From Acidobacteriota bacterium (lineage in GTDB: Bacteria > Acidobacteriota > UBA6911 > RPQK01 > JADFOI01), in NCBI GenBank assembly GCA_027295745.1, contig JAPUKI010000137.1, positions 1 through 7,186 of the forward strand: a DNA stretch of 7,186 nucleotides, in the 5' to 3' direction. The notes under the pieces are model-generated. The model was not told the DNA's origin, ran no database searches, and saw nothing but the letters and a program-made list of their open reading frames with translations. The translations under genes were made by a program, and so were the position numbers. Below, one piece after another: positions 1 to 6,431 of this stretch. Position 1 is the stretch's first letter. Each line of letters begins with the position of its first letter.

Positions 1-927
1 GCCGTACCTTCCCTCCAGGCACTTCTGACTCTCACCAATCATGACTACGAGTTGGTGGGAGTGATCACTCAGCCGGATCGTCCGGCTGGACGAGGACAAA
101 AGCTCACCCCGCCTCCCGTCAAGGTCCTGGCCGAGCAATCGGGTCTCCCAGTTTTCCAATCAGAACGTCTGCGCAGCAACCAGGATGCTGTCGAGTTCCT
201 GAGAGCAAGAGATCCCCACTTGATTGTCATTGCCGCTTTTGGGCAAATCTTGACTCCTGAGTTTTTCGATTACCCGCCTTTGGGAAGCCTTAATGTTCAT
301 GCCTCACTTCTTCCCAAGTATCGTGGTGCAGCCCCTATTACCCATGCCCTCATTCAGGGGGAGACCCAGACTGGAATCACTATTATGAAAATCGATGAGG
401 GAATGGATACTGGAGACATCTTATCTCAGGTCACAATTACGGTAGGAGAAAATGTCACTGGAGGAGAGCTGGAGGACATCCTGGCCCACCAAGGAGCGGA
501 ATTGCTCATCCGAACCATCCCGCCTTATGCGCTGGGAGAAATGCAACCCCAGCCTCAGGATGTGAAAGGAGCCACCTACGCACCTCGAATCACTAAGCAG
601 GAAGCGGAGATCGACTGGAATCGGTCTGCCCCGGAAATCCATAACTGGATTCGCGCTCTGGATCCGTGGCCGACAGCCTGGACCCGTTTCGGGGGCAAAA
701 AGGTCAAGATCTGGCGCAGCGAAAAGGTGGGAGAGTTGGGGCGGGACTTGAGGCCTTTGGGTCGACCGGGCGCTATCCTGGCCCTGGGCAAAGATAGGCT
801 CATTGTTGAGTGTGGAGGAAAGACCTTTCTGTCTTTGAGAGAGCTCCAGCTCCCCAGCCGGGCTCGCCTTTCGGCCCGTGATTTTGTCAATGGCGTGAGC
901 CCAGGGTTGGGAGACTTGTTTACTTGA
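1..927 (+). CDS. fmt: Methionyl-tRNA formyltransferase, 5'-truncated by the window edge
   Basis: Transfers a formyl group from 10-formyl-tetrahydrofolate to the amino group of initiator Met-tRNA in the cytoplasm. The frame is open from base 1, beginning AVPSLQALL, which in this family directly follows the N-terminal FGTPEF motif; about 11 residues are therefore missing on the left. Counting from the first codon in the window, the formyltransferase core shows QPDRPAGRG at about 24-32, the signature SLNVHASLLPKYRGAAP at about 96-112 with the catalytic Asn98 and His100, and the DTGD motif with the catalytic Asp at about 136. A conserved ATYAPRI ... DW segment (about 192-206) leads to the C-terminal tRNA-binding domain (about 220-308). 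The 308 visible residues plus the missing start match the usual length of about 315. The stop overlaps the rsmB start in TTGA, so the two are probably co-transcribed and translationally coupled. Identification is secure. Confidence 0.97.
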   Translation, partial: AVPSLQALLTLTNHDYELVGVITQPDRPAGRGQKLTPPPVKVLAEQSGLPVFQSERLRSNQDAVEFLRARDPHLIVIAAFGQILTPEFFDYPPLGSLNVHASLLPKYRGAAPITHALIQGETQTGITIMKIDEGMDTGDILSQVTITVGENVTGGELEDILAHQGAELLIRTIPPYALGEMQPQPQDVKGATYAPRITKQEAEIDWNRSAPEIHNWIRALDPWPTAWTRFGGKKVKIWRSEKVGELGRDLRPLGRPGAILALGKDRLIVECGGKTFLSLRELQLPSRARLSARDFVNGVSPGLGDLFT

Positions 928-2204
928 GCACCCAACCACGCGCCTTGGCTGCCAGTTTTCTGAAGGATCTCCTCAAACATCGAAAGAAGCTCGACTCTCT
1001 TTCTCAAAATGCCGACTTCTTGAATCTTGATTCGCGCGATCGTCGCCTGGTTGTCGAGTTGGTGTATGGAGTCCTGAGAAACCTGCGGCTTCTCGATCAC
1101 TATCTTGGGAAGTTGTCGCGAACACCACTGAAGAAATTGGATGAGAGCGTCCTGTGGGTCCTGCGGTTGGCCCTTTATGAAATCGAATTTCTTCGCATTC
1201 CCGACCACGCTGCTGTCCACGAGGCAGTCGGGTTGTGTCGAAAGATTGGTAAGACCTCTGCTGCCGGATTCGTCAATGCGGTACTGCGCAGCTTTCTGCG
1301 CGAGAGCCCCACACTTCCTGAGGGTCGATCTGCGCGGGCACTGGCGGTACGGTTCAGCCACCCCGAATGGCTGGTCAAGCGCTACTTGGCCCGTTATGGA
1401 GTGGACCAGACGGAACAGTTGCTGCGAAGGAATAATGAGCCGCCGATTCCAACCCTTTGGGTCAACATCTTCAAGACAGACTTACAGTCCCTTTGCAGGC
1501 AACTCGAAGAAGAGCAGATTTCGTATCAAGTCTATCCCCAATTGCCCAACTGCATCACTGTTCGTTCCGCAGGTTTCACTCAGAATCGTGCCTATCGGGA
1601 GGGTCTTTGTTTTTTTATGGATGTGGCCAGCCAGGAGGTGGCCTATCTGACCGAGGTCAAGAATCATCGAATGCTGGCTGATCTCTGTTGCGCTCCAGGG
1701 GGAAAAGCCTTCCTTCTGGCGTCTCAGAAAGGGAAGGATGCAAAGATGAGCTGTTGTGACTTCAGCCTTCCCCGTCTGATGGAAGCACGGAAGCGGGCGA
1801 AGTTCTTGCAGGTTCCAGGTTTGAACTTTATCAATGCCGATCTTCGGCTGACTCCACCTTTTCGACAACCCTTCGACTTTGTCCTTGTGGATGTACCATG
1901 TAGCGGGTTGGGTACACTTCGCTCGAACCCGGATATCCGCTGGAAAATTCGTGAGAAGGACCTGAGTCGCTTTCATTCCACCCAGGTGGCCCTTCTGCAA
2001 AACGGTTTTTCTGTGCTGCGTCGGGGTGGAGTGTTGACCTACTCAACTTGCTCGACGGAACCTGAGGAAAATGAATCTGTCATCGAAGAGTTTCTAGCTG
2101 AGGAACCCAGAGCCTTTCTGGCAGGTGACTTTCACCGGACTTTCCCAGAGTCTCATCCGGGGGATTGTTTCTTCGCAGCTCGAATTAGACACGAGGGTTC
2201 ATAA
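924..2204 (+). CDS. rsmB: 16S rRNA (cytosine-967-C5)-methyltransferase RsmB/Sun
   Basis: SAM-dependent methyltransferase that makes m5C967 in 16S rRNA. The 426 residues are the usual length. An N-terminal NusB-like helical RNA-binding domain (about 4-130; DRRLVVELVYGVLRN, ALYEIEFL, AVHEAVGL, GFVNAVLR) is followed by a Rossmann methyltransferase domain. Motif I is DLCCAPGGKAF at 253-263; motif IV is DVPCSGLGTLRSNPDIRW with Cys326, the product-release cysteine; motif VI is TYSTCSTEPEEN with Cys376, the expected nucleophile. All catalytic residues are present. The start is TTG at 924, chosen because the family's N-terminal ARALAL-like motif begins only a few residues in (PRALAASFL) and no ATG lies nearby. 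A GGGAG at 909-913 gives a Shine-Dalgarno with 10-base spacing inside fmt. The protein ends with the family-typical GDCFFAARIR, so it is complete. Confidence 0.96.
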   Translation: MSTQPRALAASFLKDLLKHRKKLDSLSQNADFLNLDSRDRRLVVELVYGVLRNLRLLDHYLGKLSRTPLKKLDESVLWVLRLALYEIEFLRIPDHAAVHEAVGLCRKIGKTSAAGFVNAVLRSFLRESPTLPEGRSARALAVRFSHPEWLVKRYLARYGVDQTEQLLRRNNEPPIPTLWVNIFKTDLQSLCRQLEEEQISYQVYPQLPNCITVRSAGFTQNRAYREGLCFFMDVASQEVAYLTEVKNHRMLADLCCAPGGKAFLLASQKGKDAKMSCCDFSLPRLMEARKRAKFLQVPGLNFINADLRLTPPFRQPFDFVLVDVPCSGLGTLRSNPDIRWKIREKDLSRFHSTQVALLQNGFSVLRRGGVLTYSTCSTEPEENESVIEEFLAEEPRAFLAGDFHRTFPESHPGDCFFAARIRHEGS

Positions 2205-2438
2205 GGCAGTTCGTTCGAATCCTCAACCAACTCCAGATCACTGTCTGCTGAGGTATGTGATTTCCACGAGAAACCTCCGGAGCCCGTGCCTTCCGGTTTC
2301 AGCTGCCGCTCCCAGATTCAGCACTTTACAGGTCGACGAGCAGAGCACCTGGCCGAAGTCCTGGCCCAGGCGATTTCTCCCGGAGAGTGAAGTAGATTGG
2401 TGGATCGGTGCCTTCGTGAGGTCGTGCGGACACCTGAA
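2205..2438. other. Gap between convergent rsmB and M48 peptidase genes; no supported gene
   Basis: The two flanking genes converge here, so a terminator would be expected, but I see no hairpin followed by a T-run on either strand. Only short inverted repeats are visible, such as CCGGA/TCCGG around 2277-2297. The frame of rsmB happens to stay open after its TAA for 61 codons (2205-2387, stop TGA 2388-2390), without a convincing start codon or ribosome binding site. A longer frame starting inside rsmB at 2125 has low-complexity, unfamily-like composition. Either could be decayed coding DNA or chance. Confidence 0.5.
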
Positions 2439-3698
2439 TCAGTGACTGGCTGCGACAAATAAGGACGACTGCCAGGAATCAAAAGTCAGATCGTCCTCCG
2501 TGTCACTCAGTCCGTCAAGCCCTGAGCTGGTGAGATAATAGAACGCGCCCACCGCGACGTAGCCGTACCGTAAACCGTCGTAGGGATCAATCGGCTCTGG
2601 CTGATTCACTCGCAGCTTTCGCCAGGCAGAGTAAACCGCCTGTGAGTTTTCTGGCAGTCGGCCCGTTCGCTGCCGGAACTCTTCTATTAGATCTGATAGC
2701 GTCCCGAAATCCTCCCTCACCGTTGCAAAGGCTTCAGTCTCAACGAGGGCCGAGTTGTCTTGCCTGGCCAGTGCCGCCTGATCCAGTGCAGCTTCAACTT
2801 CAGGCCAGACTCTTACGAACAGCATACTGCTGACCAGCAGAGGAAGCAGACCTACTGTTCCCACAATGGCCAGCGCCCGAGCAGGTGCCCAGAACGAATC
2901 TTGTAAGTTTCCGGCTAGATCCGGATCCAGTGCTGCGATGCGGTCGCACAGCGGAGGGTGTCCCATGAGCCAGCGCGCAAGGGTCAACCAGCCGGTATTC
3001 ATGTCATTTTTCTGCTGCACCAGAGCCTGTAAATTGACGCTTGGTCCCCGTTTCCTTCCCGCTGACAAGATTGCCAGGCCGACCAGTGCCCCGCGCTTGT
3101 CCCCGCACAGTGCTGCTCCGTAGCGGTCACAAGTGTATTCGCGTGCACGGGAATAGGCTGCACCCAGAAAAGGCACAAAGGAACCGGGTGCGTGCAACCA
3201 CGTCCAGTTGAGATGCCCTTCCTTAATGTGACCCAACTCATGCCCGATGATCATGTCACGAGCAGCTACGTTTTCTCCGCAAGCATCCAGCAGGTCCGAG
3301 TAGAGGATAATCATCTTGGAGCGAAGGAACTTGGTCGCAAAAGCATTTAAGGTGCCACCAGCCTGCATGAGGTAAGCATCCGGAGCATTCCTTAAACCTG
3401 CCTTGGCTGCAAGCTCCCGAATACGCTGATAAAGCTCGGGAAACTGGTCGGGCCCCAAACGGACGGCACTGCCTCTCACGTGTGCGACAGACATCAGGTG
3501 AACAGAGAAAATGAAAGCGCCGATGGCCAAGGCATAAATCAAACCGATGATGGAAAGGATGATAAGGCCCCAGATTGCAAGTGACACGAAAACAAGCAGG
3601 ACTTGCAGGGGTGTTTCACTGGGCCAACGTTCGATATGAACTGGGGGGATCTTGTTGTGGTCGTCCGAGTCCAATTTTGAAGCTAATGATTCCTTCAT
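2439..3698 (-). CDS. Membrane-bound M48 family zinc metallopeptidase with C-terminal GspG/pseudopilin-like domain
   Basis: A 419-residue integral-membrane protein. Residues 31-72 are a long hydrophobic stretch, probably a two-helix hairpin as in HtpX. The peptidase domain follows: HELGH at 153-157 (zinc ligands His153 and His157, catalytic Glu154), the third ligand Glu187 in REYTCDRYGA, and the M48 closing motif GHPPLCDRIAALD at 246-258. A third hydrophobic helix lies at about 272-296. After it comes a charged helix (about 297-342) and a module resembling the T2SS major pseudopilin GspG: EEFRQRTGRLPE (339-350), then DPYDGLRYGY (371-380) and SSGLDGLSDTEDDL (391-404), matching DPWG..Y.Y and the Asp-rich calcium-binding end of GspG. 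If the N-terminal segment is a hairpin, the peptidase faces the cytoplasm and the pseudopilin-like head the periplasm (inference). The start is supported by AGGAG 8 bases upstream. The gene runs against all its neighbours and so needs its own promoter. The substrate is unknown; a quality-control role like HtpX is one possibility. Peptidase assignment is secure; the C-terminal domain is likely. Confidence 0.9.
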   Translation of the reverse strand: MKESLASKLDSDDHNKIPPVHIERWPSETPLQVLLVFVSLAIWGLIILSIIGLIYALAIGAFIFSVHLMSVAHVRGSAVRLGPDQFPELYQRIRELAAKAGLRNAPDAYLMQAGGTLNAFATKFLRSKMIILYSDLLDACGENVAARDMIIGHELGHIKEGHLNWTWLHAPGSFVPFLGAAYSRAREYTCDRYGAALCGDKRGALVGLAILSAGRKRGPSVNLQALVQQKNDMNTGWLTLARWLMGHPPLCDRIAALDPDLAGNLQDSFWAPARALAIVGTVGLLPLLVSSMLFVRVWPEVEAALDQAALARQDNSALVETEAFATVREDFGTLSDLIEEFRQRTGRLPENSQAVYSAWRKLRVNQPEPIDPYDGLRYGYVAVGAFYYLTSSGLDGLSDTEDDLTFDSWQSSLFVAASH

Positions 3699-3706
3699 TG
3701 CTCAGT

Positions 3707-3711
3707 CTCCT
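3707..3711 (-). promoter_or_regulatory. Shine-Dalgarno of the M48 peptidase gene
   Basis: On the minus strand AGGAG lies 8 bases before the ATG at 3698-3696. This is ideal spacing and fixes the start of the peptidase gene. Confidence 0.8.
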
Positions 3712-3877
3712 GTCGCCTCGGTGGAGGTCTTTGATTCCCTGTGACCATGAGCGATGTGGGTCTTGTCCGCTCTAAAAAAGGTATGCACCTGATGTGCCAG
3801 CTTTGACTCGTGATGCAACTGAACTGTCTTAAGCCATTGCTGAAAAATAACTTACCCACCCTGGGAGTCATGCCTTG

Positions 3878-3946
3878 ATGAGGCTGGATTTCAGATTGCT
3901 CAAGCCGCTGTTAACGGTGGTTTACAATGTCACGGTGTGGCACTAA
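3878..3946 (+). other. Possible 22-codon leader ORF upstream of the PASTA gene
   Basis: ATG at 3878 opens a 22-codon frame ending with TAA at 3944-3946. GGGAG at 3863-3867 lies 10 bases before the ATG. The peptide begins MRLDFRLLKPLL, is basic then hydrophobic, and ends VTVWH. Its stop codon overlaps the AAAGGAG at 3945-3951. If translated, it could couple ribosomes to the next start, but an ORF this short arises easily by chance, and the -10 candidate TACAAT lies inside it. Confidence 0.15.
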
Positions 3947-3949
3947 AGG
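3896..3949 (+). promoter_or_regulatory. Candidate sigma70-type promoter(s) for the PASTA-rpe-bamD run
   Basis: Two overlapping possibilities. A good -10 hexamer TACAAT (3923-3928, five of six consensus bases) has only a poor -35: TTGCTC at 3896-3901 is 21 bases away, which is too far. Alternatively TTTACA (3921-3926, five of six matches to TTGACA) stands 17 bases from TAAAGG (3944-3949), a weak -10, and would start transcription at about 3956. The first would place the Shine-Dalgarno-like AAAGGAG in the transcript; the second would leave a leader of about 20 bases. Neither is decisive. Confidence 0.3.
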
Positions 3950-3968
3950 AGCAACCGTGCTAAATTAA
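3945..3968 (+). promoter_or_regulatory. Strong Shine-Dalgarno with a three-codon GTG mini-ORF
   Basis: AAAGGAG (3945-3951) is the best ribosome binding site in this part of the window, but the start codon at proper distance is GTG 3957-3959, which reads GTG CTA AAT TAA. This frame is the same as the PASTA gene's, whose ATG follows at 3978. The in-frame TAA at 3966-3968 therefore separates a strong initiation site from the gene, leaving the ATG with only a weak AGG (3971-3973) four bases upstream. It may be a regulatory minimal uORF, a stop mutation that removed the original start, or a sequencing error. Confidence 0.35.
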
Positions 3969-3977
3969 GCAGGTACC

Positions 3978-4772
3978 ATGAAGCACCAGCCCAGGGTAGC
4001 CCGAAACCCCCAAAGCCCGACAGCACCAGAGCACGAACCCACCAAACGCACCATCCATGAACAGGTGCTGATAGTGGGCAAGCTGACGGTTCTGTTGGGT
4101 GTCTTGATAGCGGTTGGACTCTCCAGCGCTTACATGGGGATGCGATTGGCTGTGCGTGGGACAGAAGTAGAGGTGCCCTCGATCATTGGACAGCCGGTGG
4201 GAACTGCAACGGAGATACTTGAGCAGGTCAACCTGCAGAGGGAGGTCATTGGAGAGCGATTTGACTCGGAGGCTCTCAAGGGAGTCGTTTTGTCGCAGGC
4301 CCCTCCAGCCGGGGGAACGATCAAGGCACAACGGAAAGTTCAGGTCATTCTGAGCCTGGGAGCCAAGAAGAGTCCCGTTCCAGATCTGAGAGGGGCTCCT
4401 CTCAGAGTGGCACGATTATTGGTCTCACAGGCAGGCTTCGAATTGGGAAATATCAGCGAGATCTCCATGGACGGGTTCCCGAAAGGACAGATTGTTCAGC
4501 AGTTTCCGCCTCCAAACTCGAAGGAGCTCCTCAGTCCCAAGATTGATGTCTTGGTGAGTAATGGATTCCTTTCTCGCTATGTGATGCCCGATGTCACTAA
4601 CCAGAGTTTGAACGCGGTACTTCTGTTCTTTGAGAAAAATGGTTTCAAACTGGGCGAGATTCAGTACCGGGATTCTCCGACTGTTTCCAGAGGTGCGGTG
4701 GTGAAACAATTCCCGGAGCCCGGCTACATGTTGACAGGTGGAGACACCATTAATCTGGAGATAGCACGCTGA
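3978..4772 (+). CDS. Single-pass membrane protein with three extracytoplasmic PASTA domains, no kinase
   Basis: The 264-residue protein has a basic, proline-containing cytoplasmic tail (1-28), one transmembrane segment (about 29-58, VGKLTVLLGVLIAVGLSSAY) and three PASTA repeats: about 62-128 (EVEVPSIIGQPVGTA ... QAPPAGG ... VQVILSLG), 132-195 (PVPDLRGAPLRVA ... QQFPPPNS ... IDVLVSNG) and 201-264 (YVMPDVTNQSLNAV ... KQFPEPGY ... INLEIAR). Each has the V-P-D/S-hydrophobic opening and the Q-x-P-x-P core. PASTA domains in PrkC/StkP and in penicillin-binding proteins bind muropeptides or cell-wall precursors, so a periplasmic peptidoglycan-related role is likely. There is no kinase or transpeptidase domain: the frame is closed by a TAA at 3966 upstream. 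The gene lies immediately before rpe, where many bacteria have prkC-rsgA. Its stop overlaps the rpe start (TGATG). Initiation is weakly supported at 3978 (see the upstream Shine-Dalgarno entry). The domain call is firm; the function is not known. Confidence 0.92.
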   Translation: MKHQPRVARNPQSPTAPEHEPTKRTIHEQVLIVGKLTVLLGVLIAVGLSSAYMGMRLAVRGTEVEVPSIIGQPVGTATEILEQVNLQREVIGERFDSEALKGVVLSQAPPAGGTIKAQRKVQVILSLGAKKSPVPDLRGAPLRVARLLVSQAGFELGNISEISMDGFPKGQIVQQFPPPNSKELLSPKIDVLVSNGFLSRYVMPDVTNQSLNAVLLFFEKNGFKLGEIQYRDSPTVSRGAVVKQFPEPGYMLTGGDTINLEIAR

Positions 4773-5464
4773 TGGCTCTGATCGCACCTTCTCTTCTGTC
4801 GGCAGACTTCCTCAACCTGGGACAAGATGTTCGCAACATGGAAGAGGCCGGAGCCGAGATACTCCACGTCGATGTCATGGATGGTCATTTTGTGCCCAAT
4901 TTAACGATTGGTCTACCTGTGGTTGAAGTGCTCAGAAGCAGCACGGACCTCCTTCTGGATGTACACCTGATGATCTCCAATCCTGACCAGATGGCTGAAG
5001 CCTTTATTGATGCCGGAGCAGATTATCTCAGTGTTCACTATGAGGCAGCCAACAACTTGGACCGTCTCTTGGAGACAATTCGTGAGAAGGGTGCCCAGCC
5101 GGGTGTGGCTTTCAATCCAGATACACCTGTCTTAGTCTTGAAAGAAGTCTTGAAGAGATGCCACCATGTAGTGGTGATGTCGGTGCATCCAGGATTTGGA
5201 GGTCAAAACTTTATTGCAAATAGCTTCCAAAAAGTGCGAAAATTAAGGTCATTGATTGATTCACAGAGTTTGAATATAAAGATCGAGATTGATGGAGGAA
5301 TGGGGCCGGACAATACGGAAGAAGCGGTGCGTTCCGGTGTAGATATTGTGGTGACCGGATCTGCAATCTTTCATTCCAGCAGTTCAAAAGAAAGTTTTCA
5401 GCAAATGGAACGGCTCGCGGAAGGAGCTGTAGTCTTGAAGGGGAATGATGCGATTTCTGTCTAA
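4772..5464 (+). CDS. rpe: Ribulose-phosphate 3-epimerase
   Basis: Interconverts D-ribulose 5-phosphate and D-xylulose 5-phosphate in the pentose-phosphate pathway; a cytoplasmic TIM-barrel metalloenzyme. The 230 residues are of normal length. Visible features in order: IAPSLLSADF at 4-13 (active-site serine), HVDVMDGHFVPNLTIG at 32-47 with metal ligand His32 and catalytic/metal Asp34, DVHLM at 63-67 with His65, MSVHPGFGGQ at 136-145 (phosphate-side loop), EIDGG at 172-176 with catalytic/metal Asp174, and GSAIF at 196-200. No key residue is missing. The ATG shares one base with the upstream stop, with GGAG at 4757-4760 as Shine-Dalgarno, so translation is coupled to the PASTA gene. The 3' end overlaps the next gene by 20 bases. 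Confidence 0.98.
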   Translation: MALIAPSLLSADFLNLGQDVRNMEEAGAEILHVDVMDGHFVPNLTIGLPVVEVLRSSTDLLLDVHLMISNPDQMAEAFIDAGADYLSVHYEAANNLDRLLETIREKGAQPGVAFNPDTPVLVLKEVLKRCHHVVVMSVHPGFGGQNFIANSFQKVRKLRSLIDSQSLNIKIEIDGGMGPDNTEEAVRSGVDIVVTGSAIFHSSSSKESFQQMERLAEGAVVLKGNDAISV

Positions 5465-6431
5465 GCTCCTGGTCTTAAGCCTGGCTTCACTTTTATTCTC
5501 CGCTTGTGGGCAAAAAAGTGCGGGTTTACAGGAAGCAGCTATTGCACCGGATAAGTTGTTGTTTGAAAATGGCCAGAAGTTTCTTGAAAAGAACCAGTTT
5601 ATCCAAGCAAGATTGACCTTCCAGACTTTGGTGAATGCCTATCCAGACAGCGAGCATACACCGGCCTCATTTTTGGCAATTGCTGACTCCTATTACCATG
5701 AAGCCGGAAAAACAAATCTCCTACAGGCGGAAGCCCAGTATAAAGACTTTATTATCTTTTATCCCACCCATGAGATCGCCGATGACGCGCAAATGAAGAT
5801 CGCCGCCGTCAATGTGAGATTGATGAGATCCCCCGACCGAGACGCAACTTACGCGATAAAAGCTCAGGCGGAGCTGAAAAAGTTTCTAGAGATGTATTCC
5901 CAGAGCGAGCTGGCACCCACTGCGGAGGAATTCCTGCGGGAGGTTCAGGAAAATCTAGCCCGCGGGATTCAGGGGATCGGAAATTTCTATTTCAGTAAGA
6001 ATTCATATCTGGCTTCAGAAAACCGGTACAAGGAATTATTGGAAAATTACCCAGACTTTAGCAGAGCAGACCAGGCTTTGTTTCGATTGGCTCAATCGCT
6101 AGAGATTCTGGGTCGTATTGAGGAGGCTTCCGTCTATTATTCTCGGCTGGTTTCCGAATACTCCTTCAGTGAGTACGCTGGGAGTGCGGAGGAAAAACTG
6201 ATCTTGCTTGAAAAGCCGGTGCCGCCGGTGGACCCTGTTGCTGTCGCCAGGAATGAAGCCAATCGAAGGAACGATGAGGGATTCTCGCCCTTGGCTCCCC
6301 TTCGTGAGGTGTGGGGAATCTTTACTGGTCCGGAGGATCCTTACGAGGTAGCACGGAGACGAGTCGAAAAACGCCAAGAGCAGGAGCAGTCCGACGCTCG
6401 GCAGGATTCCCCAGGCAACGGCAAGAACTGA
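5445..6431 (+). CDS. bamD: BamD-like outer-membrane assembly lipoprotein with TPR repeats
   Basis: Predicted outer-membrane-anchored periplasmic lipoprotein of the Bam complex, which inserts beta-barrel proteins. The signal peptide is MMRFLSKLLVLSLASLLFSAC, with a lipobox FSAC and lipidated Cys21 (Phe at -3 instead of the usual Leu). Residues 36-255 form TPR-like helical pairs: GQKFLEKNQFIQARLTFQ, QTLVNAYPDSEHTPAS, EAQYKDFIIFYPTHEIADDA, the BamD-typical RD...A..A..ELKKFLEMY (131-151), LARGIQGIGNFYFSKNSYLA (171-190), ENYPDFSRADQALFRLAQSL and LVSEYSFSEYAGSAEEKL. At 328 residues it exceeds E. coli BamD (about 245); the excess is a C-terminal tail (256-328) that starts with a proline hinge and ends in a charged RRRVEKRQEQEQ segment. 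The start is ATG 5445 or ATG 5448; AAGGGG at 5438-5443 lies close to both and fits the second slightly better. It overlaps rpe by about 20 bases. It could also be another TPR lipoprotein of the same superfamily. Confidence 0.82.
   Translation: MMRFLSKLLVLSLASLLFSACGQKSAGLQEAAIAPDKLLFENGQKFLEKNQFIQARLTFQTLVNAYPDSEHTPASFLAIADSYYHEAGKTNLLQAEAQYKDFIIFYPTHEIADDAQMKIAAVNVRLMRSPDRDATYAIKAQAELKKFLEMYSQSELAPTAEEFLREVQENLARGIQGIGNFYFSKNSYLASENRYKELLENYPDFSRADQALFRLAQSLEILGRIEEASVYYSRLVSEYSFSEYAGSAEEKLILLEKPVPPVDPVAVARNEANRRNDEGFSPLAPLREVWGIFTGPEDPYEVARRRVEKRQEQEQSDARQDSPGNGKN

Larger units (their letters stand above)
3699..3977. promoter_or_regulatory. Divergent intergenic region between the M48 peptidase and PASTA genes
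   Basis: These 279 bases must hold the promoters for both diverging transcription units. On the plus strand the best candidates cluster at 3896-3949. On the minus strand I found no convincing -35/-10 pair. The region is locally A/T-richer (CTCTAAAAAAGG around 3770-3780, TGAAAAATAA at 3841-3850). The hexamer ACGGTG is repeated at 3914-3919 and 3932-3937, 18 bases apart, on either side of the candidate -10. An imperfect palindrome centred on GTTAAC lies near 3910-3915. These could be regulator sites but may be chance. Confidence 0.6.

Noticed and set aside
576..1361. Long minus-strand reading frame (261 codons) antisense to fmt and rsmB
   Set aside because: It lies wholly opposite two secure, motif-complete genes and its translation shows no family features; it is a codon-usage shadow.
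1482..2000. Minus-strand frame of 172 codons opposite the rsmB catalytic domain
   Set aside because: Shadow of the strongly conserved methyltransferase domain with no recognisable domain of its own.
2205..2232. TTCGAATC resembling a tRNA T-loop just after rsmB
   Set aside because: The flanking bases do not pair as a T-stem and the upstream bases are rsmB coding sequence; there is no anticodon or acceptor arm.
2125..2445. Plus-strand frame of 106 codons overlapping the rsmB end and the peptidase end
   Set aside because: It overlaps real genes at both ends, has no ribosome site and no family-like composition.
3770..3800. Minus-strand GCAC/GTGC hairpin followed by TTTTTT, terminator-like
   Set aside because: The stem is only four base pairs and the T-run is separated from it; too weak to call.
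4130..4787. Minus-strand frames opposite the PASTA gene
   Set aside because: Shadows of a gene with three recognisable domain repeats; no motifs or ribosome sites.
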